Origin: Stramenopiles sp. TOSAG23-2
Taxonomy: Eukaryota > Sar
DNA length: 10,325 nt
Direction of reading: 5' to 3'
Assembly (NCBI GenBank): GCA_900128395.1
Contig: LT650028.1
Location: 1 to 10,325, forward strand
Within the stretch, counting starts at the first letter, position 1, and each line of letters begins with the position of its first letter. This document shows positions 7,473 to 10,325 of the stretch, in pieces. The notes under the pieces are model-generated. The model was not told the DNA's origin and made no database searches. It saw only the letters and a program-made list of their open reading frames with translations. Both the position numbers and the translations under genes were made by a program.

Positions 7473-8149
7473 TTTTATATTTATGTATGTATATTAGGTA
7501 TACTTATTAATATGACTGTGTATATATCTTAGTTATAAGAAATATCTTGTGATCTATATGTTTGATATCTATCTGTGTCTACGTATTTCTTTTTTTATTA
7601 TGTATACGATTCTATTTTCTAGTCTGTAATCCTTCCTTTTGTGTATATTACACCTGTGTGGTATATAATACCAGGTTAGTAGTATAATATTGATTGATGA
7701 AATAATAATCCGAATGGATGGTGTGAAGGGCACTTTTTATTTTTTGAGGATAATAATATACTATCGCCCTACTATTATACTGTCCTGTCGTATGTAGGTA
7801 GCATTCAGGCATTCGACATACGAAACTCTTGGCATTCTTATATAATATTTTTCCATACTGTATAGTCTTATTTATTTAGCATGGATACAGCCAACACTAA
7901 AGTATGAACGATTTCGCGAATTTTTCCTTTGCGTATACCAGTGTTATAATACCTTAACCAGGTACCACCATAATTAAATAAAATACTATTATTTTTTATG
8001 TATAGTATCAATAGTTGCATTATTACATATAATACAATCATAGCCATATATATCTTATTTTGTAATGTCACATATCTTTTGCAAAACTGATGAAGAATAT
8101 TGATAAATCACAATATACATATACCATACGAATAATAATAAAAAAGAAG
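7473..8149. promoter_or_regulatory. Divergent intergenic region with presumed promoters of the RRM and SDR genes
   Basis: The RRM gene (leftward) and the SDR gene (rightward) face away from each other across about 620-680 bases, so both promoters probably lie here. The region is AT-rich with a more GC-containing middle. It holds a TATATAA-like sequence inside a short palindrome at 7660-7672, an inverted repeat at 7788-7823, three GCATTC copies at 7801-7837 and an 8-base palindrome TTCGCGAA at 7913-7920. I cannot assign a transcription start. A 67-codon minus-strand frame at 7868-8071 has a hydrophobic stretch but no recognisable family, so I do not call it a gene. Confidence 0.45.
7788..7823. 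repeat. Perfect 8-base inverted repeat with internal GCATTC repeats
   Basis: The arms TCGTATGT (7788-7795) and ACATACGA (7816-7823) are perfect reverse complements around a 20-base spacer. The spacer carries GCATTC twice, at 7801-7806 and 7809-7814, and a third copy lies just outside at 7832-7837. It could be a protein-binding site or a hairpin. Some repeats this short are expected by chance. Confidence 0.4.
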
Positions 8150-9919
8150 ATGACGGAGGAAATATCAAATGAGTTCCTATCACCCTTTGGTGATATTGAA
8201 ATTGTGGAAAGTGATGAAGAGGAAGTCAAAGAAATACCATATACAGATTATGGTTTTACAAGTGAAGAGTTGGAAACGGCAATAAAAGTATTGAAATGTC
8301 TTGCTGTTGATAAGGAATTAAAATTATTTAATGAGCGCCGGGTTAAACCTTTGAGACAAGCATTGATTCCTTTGCTCGGGGAAATGAGCTCTAGATTTCC
8401 GGTAAATCCAGACAAATTGGCAAGGAGGAAAGAAGCAAAGGCAATAAAAAACGCTAGGAAACAACGTCAAATGAGGCAAGATGCACAATACATTGATGCA
8501 TCAAAACTACGTGCGAAACGATTATTAGAGTTACAAGCGTTACAAAAAGGCGATGATAATGGCGTTCGTCTATTAGTTCCAGATGGCGCTGTAGTTGAAC
8601 ATGTAAATATTAATAATACGCTAAATGATATCAAAAATGATAATGATATCAAAAATGATAATGATGATGAGAACTTACTTATTCGACCACGCTCATGTTA
8701 CACCTGTAAAGTACGATATTATAAATTACACCATTTTTACGATCAATTATGCCCTGCATGTGCAACATTAAGTTATGAAAAGCGGTTGCAAACTGCTGAT
8801 CTAAGAGGTAAAATTGCATTGGTAACGGGGGGACGTGTAAAAATTGGATTTCAAATTGTATTGAAATTATTAAGAGCTGGTGCACAAGTTATAGTAACGA
8901 CACGTTTTCCAAATGATTGTGCAAGACGATTTGCTGACCTTGATGATTATGATCAATTTTATGATCGAATTTCAATTTTTGGACTTGATTTTAGATACAT
9001 ACCTGGTGTAGAGAGATTTTGTGGATATTTATGTAACACATTACCAAGATTAGATATAATCATAAACAATGCATGCCAAACTATACGACGACCACCAGCA
9101 TATTATAAGCATTTAATGAATGTTGAAAGAATGCCAAGAGATGAAATGCCAAAGCAATGGTTACCAATGTTGGGAACCAATCCTACTCAATATATTAATA
9201 ATGGCTCAACAACAACAACAACAATTGATAATAGCTCTACCAAAAAAACATCATCCATTCAGGCATCATCGTCGTCATTGTTAGGGATGAAACACAACAA
9301 AGAATTTGGCATTTTATCAGCACCAGAGATGAGCCAAATTCCTTTAATGCAAGAAGATAATGATACAGCATCGTTTCTAACGGAAAATTTAGATGTTAAT
9401 CAACAACAAATTGATTTAAGAAAACATAATAGTTGGCTTTTGAAATTAGAGGAAGTGAATACGCCAGAATTATTAGAATGTGTCTCTGTTAATATGATGA
9501 CCCCATTTATTATTAATTCTCGTTTAAAGAAATTAATGTGTAAAGAAATATGTCTCCATTTAAATAAATTCATTGTCAATGTGAGTGCAATGGAAGGAAA
9601 ATTTTATCGATATAAAACACCAAATCATCCTCATACAAATATGGCAAAAGCGGCAATTAATATGATGACACGAACTTCATCAGAGGATTATGCTAAATCA
9701 AATATATTTATGAATTCTATTGATACGGGTTGGATTAATGATGAAAATCCATTGGAAAAAGCAAGAAAAATTTTTGAAGAGAGTAATTTTCAAACACCTA
9801 TCGATGAGATTGATGCTGCTAGTAGAGTATTAGATACCGTGATGACAGGTGTAAATATGGGGATTGGATTATGCCCATATGGTAAATTTTATAAAGATTT
9901 TAAAGAATCAGAGTGGTGA
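8090..9919 (+). CDS. Atypical short-chain dehydrogenase/reductase with N-terminal zinc ribbon
   Basis: The frame gives 609 residues from the ATG at 8090, or 589 from the ATG at 8150 (Met21). I favour Met21, because the first 20 residues translate AT-rich, spacer-like DNA. Seen: an acidic then Lys/Arg-rich helical N-terminus (to about 165); a zinc ribbon C203-x2-C206 and C221-x2-C224; and a Rossmann fold with G240, T246-G247-G248 and I252-G253. These are followed by N326-N327-A328, Asn468, Ser499 and Lys520. Position 516, where the catalytic Tyr of YxxxK should be, is Thr. A Thr/Ser/Asn-rich insertion (about 360-445) makes this far longer than a typical SDR of about 250. An HPHTNMAK-type motif, NSW at 447-449 and a C-terminal YGKFYKDF segment recall a known family of SDR-like proteins with an N-terminal CxxC pair. 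NAD(P) binding is likely; the substrate is unknown. Confidence 0.88.
   Translation: MKNIDKSQYTYTIRIIIKKKMTEEISNEFLSPFGDIEIVESDEEEVKEIPYTDYGFTSEELETAIKVLKCLAVDKELKLFNERRVKPLRQALIPLLGEMSSRFPVNPDKLARRKEAKAIKNARKQRQMRQDAQYIDASKLRAKRLLELQALQKGDDNGVRLLVPDGAVVEHVNINNTLNDIKNDNDIKNDNDDENLLIRPRSCYTCKVRYYKLHHFYDQLCPACATLSYEKRLQTADLRGKIALVTGGRVKIGFQIVLKLLRAGAQVIVTTRFPNDCARRFADLDDYDQFYDRISIFGLDFRYIPGVERFCGYLCNTLPRLDIIINNACQTIRRPPAYYKHLMNVERMPRDEMPKQWLPMLGTNPTQYINNGSTTTTTIDNSSTKKTSSIQASSSSLLGMKHNKEFGILSAPEMSQIPLMQEDNDTASFLTENLDVNQQQIDLRKHNSWLLKLEEVNTPELLECVSVNMMTPFIINSRLKKLMCKEICLHLNKFIVNVSAMEGKFYRYKTPNHPHTNMAKAAINMMTRTSSEDYAKSNIFMNSIDTGWINDENPLEKARKIFEESNFQTPIDEIDAASRVLDTVMTGVNMGIGLCPYGKFYKDFKESEW
8624..8659 (+). 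repeat. Two tandem 18-base copies encoding NDIKND
   Basis: An 18-base unit encoding Asn-Asp-Ile-Lys-Asn-Asp occurs twice in tandem and identically, followed by a partial Asn-Asp run. It lies in the charged linker just before the zinc ribbon of the SDR protein and is in frame. The identity of the copies suggests a recent slippage or duplication event. Confidence 0.85.
9209..9223 (+). repeat. Short (ACA)5 microsatellite encoding a Thr run
   Basis: Five ACA codons in a row encode Thr inside the low-complexity insertion of the SDR protein. The surrounding residues are Ser-, Asn- and Thr-rich, so the segment is probably a surface loop outside the Rossmann core. Confidence 0.8.
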
Positions 9920-9964
9920 AATAATGCATCATATACATGTAGTTTGACGTATAATTTAGCAGAG

Positions 9965-9970
9965 AATAAA
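9965..9970 (+). terminator. Poly(A) signal AATAAA for the SDR gene
   Basis: An AATAAA begins 46 bases after the TGA stop of the SDR gene. The position is plausible for a short 3' UTR in a compact genome, though AT-rich DNA gives such hexamers by chance. Confidence 0.45.
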
Positions 9971-10133
9971 TTGTTCCATTTTAAATATTTTAAATATTTT
10001 AAAATATGATACGAGTACGTACGAACTATATATTACGCTCGTGTACATATATATACTTTCGTATATATTTATGATGGTTAAAATCTAAGTTATAATAATT
10101 TTACACTTCTCGTGTTAAGTAATATATATGTGT

Positions 10134-10184
10134 GCGCCTAATATATCGTATTCGTATAAAAATACGATAAAAATTATGGTGCGC
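10134..10184. other. Two-part hairpin in the 3' flank of the SDR gene
   Basis: A perfect 9-base stem, TATCGTATT (10144-10152) with AATACGATA (10161-10169), closes an 8-base loop. Outside it, GCGC at 10134-10137 can pair with GCGC at 10181-10184, with partial pairing between. GC-rich tetramers are rare in this spacer, so the nested arrangement stands out. It could be an RNA structure or a binding site; no known RNA family is recognised. Confidence 0.35.
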
Positions 10185-10325
10185 GGTAAATTATAAAATT
10201 GATACTCGTAATATCATATATGTCTATATATACGTATACGAAGTATTATTTTCTCTTATACTCATATCATATTATATTATATAAATTTCTTTTACTCCCG
10301 GAAATTAACATCTCAAATCATATAT

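Larger units (their letters stand above)
9920..10325. other. AT-rich 3' flank of the SDR gene, no gene seen
   Basis: The region runs to the window edge and holds no convincing coding frame. It contains a poly(A) signal, an AT-rich tandem stretch built on TTTTAAATA (9978-10005), a TGTACATA sequence at 10042-10049 matching the Pumilio-type pattern UGUANAUA, a hairpin at 10134-10184 and several short TACG/CGTA palindromes. Part of it may be the promoter of a gene beyond the window. Confidence 0.6.

Noticed and set aside
7690-7840. A TGATGA sequence considered as box C of a C/D snoRNA
   Set aside because: The purine before the box is absent and no CTGA box D lies at a suitable distance on the same strand. 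The minus strand has a CTGA but no matching C box.
9092-9103. PPAY motif in the SDR protein as a possible ligand for the neighbouring WW array
   Set aside because: The motif sits just after the NNA strand in a segment that seems conserved in the SDR-like family itself, so it is probably structural. Gene adjacency alone is weak evidence of interaction in a eukaryote.
10229-10248. Resemblance of TATACGAAGTATTAT to one arm of a loxP-type recombination site
   Set aside because: There is no inverted second arm with an 8-base spacer here or at 6395, and no recombinase gene; chance likeness in AT-rich DNA.
1-10325. Origin from a giant DNA virus or from a bacterium
   Set aside because: A Nop12/RBM34 protein, AATAAA signals, long AT-rich spacers and the modular WW/TRAF protein point to a cellular eukaryote. 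No viral hallmark gene or bacterial operon structure is present.

Overview
The window looks like nuclear DNA from an AT-rich, compact eukaryotic protist genome. The reasons are: a protein built of tandem WW domains, TRAF-type zinc fingers and a glycine-rich domain; a Nop12/RBM34-type nucleolar RRM protein; AATAAA signals just past the stop codons; no bacterial-style operons or Shine-Dalgarno sites; and very AT-rich spacers between coding regions of more balanced composition. All three genes are intronless over the parts seen. Stops are TGA, TAA and TGA, and no TAA, TAG or TGA is read through in the 6.1-kb frame, so the standard genetic code applies. A stramenopile (oomycete-like) or similar protist is my guess; nothing here proves the lineage.

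Layout. (1) Positions 2-6136, plus strand: a giant modular protein, cut at its 5' end by the window edge. It has an N-terminal region with an ankyrin-like stretch, an acidic serine-rich linker, about 17 WW-like modules each preceded by a conserved helix, a charged coiled coil with a basic cluster, five TRAF-type zinc fingers, and a C-terminal glycine-rich domain resembling that of ALK/LTK receptors. (2) 6137-6440: a short convergent spacer with an AATAAA on each strand. (3) 6441-7472, minus strand: a two-RRM Nop12/RBM34-family protein, predicted to act in 60S ribosome biogenesis. (4) 7473-8149: a divergent AT-rich spacer, presumably holding both promoters, with an inverted repeat and three GCATTC copies. 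(5) 8090 or 8150 to 9919, plus strand: an atypical short-chain dehydrogenase/reductase with a CxxC...CxxC zinc ribbon in front of its Rossmann fold and threonine where the catalytic tyrosine is expected. (6) 9920-10325: an AT-rich 3' flank with a poly(A) signal and a hairpin.

The three genes do not form an obvious pathway; their adjacency looks like ordinary compact-genome packing (plus, minus, plus). The best candidate for something undescribed is the giant protein. Its composite WW-plus-helix repeat keeps a fixed register over more than 1,100 residues and is joined to zinc fingers and a glycine-rich domain, suggesting a large intracellular scaffold. That function is inference.
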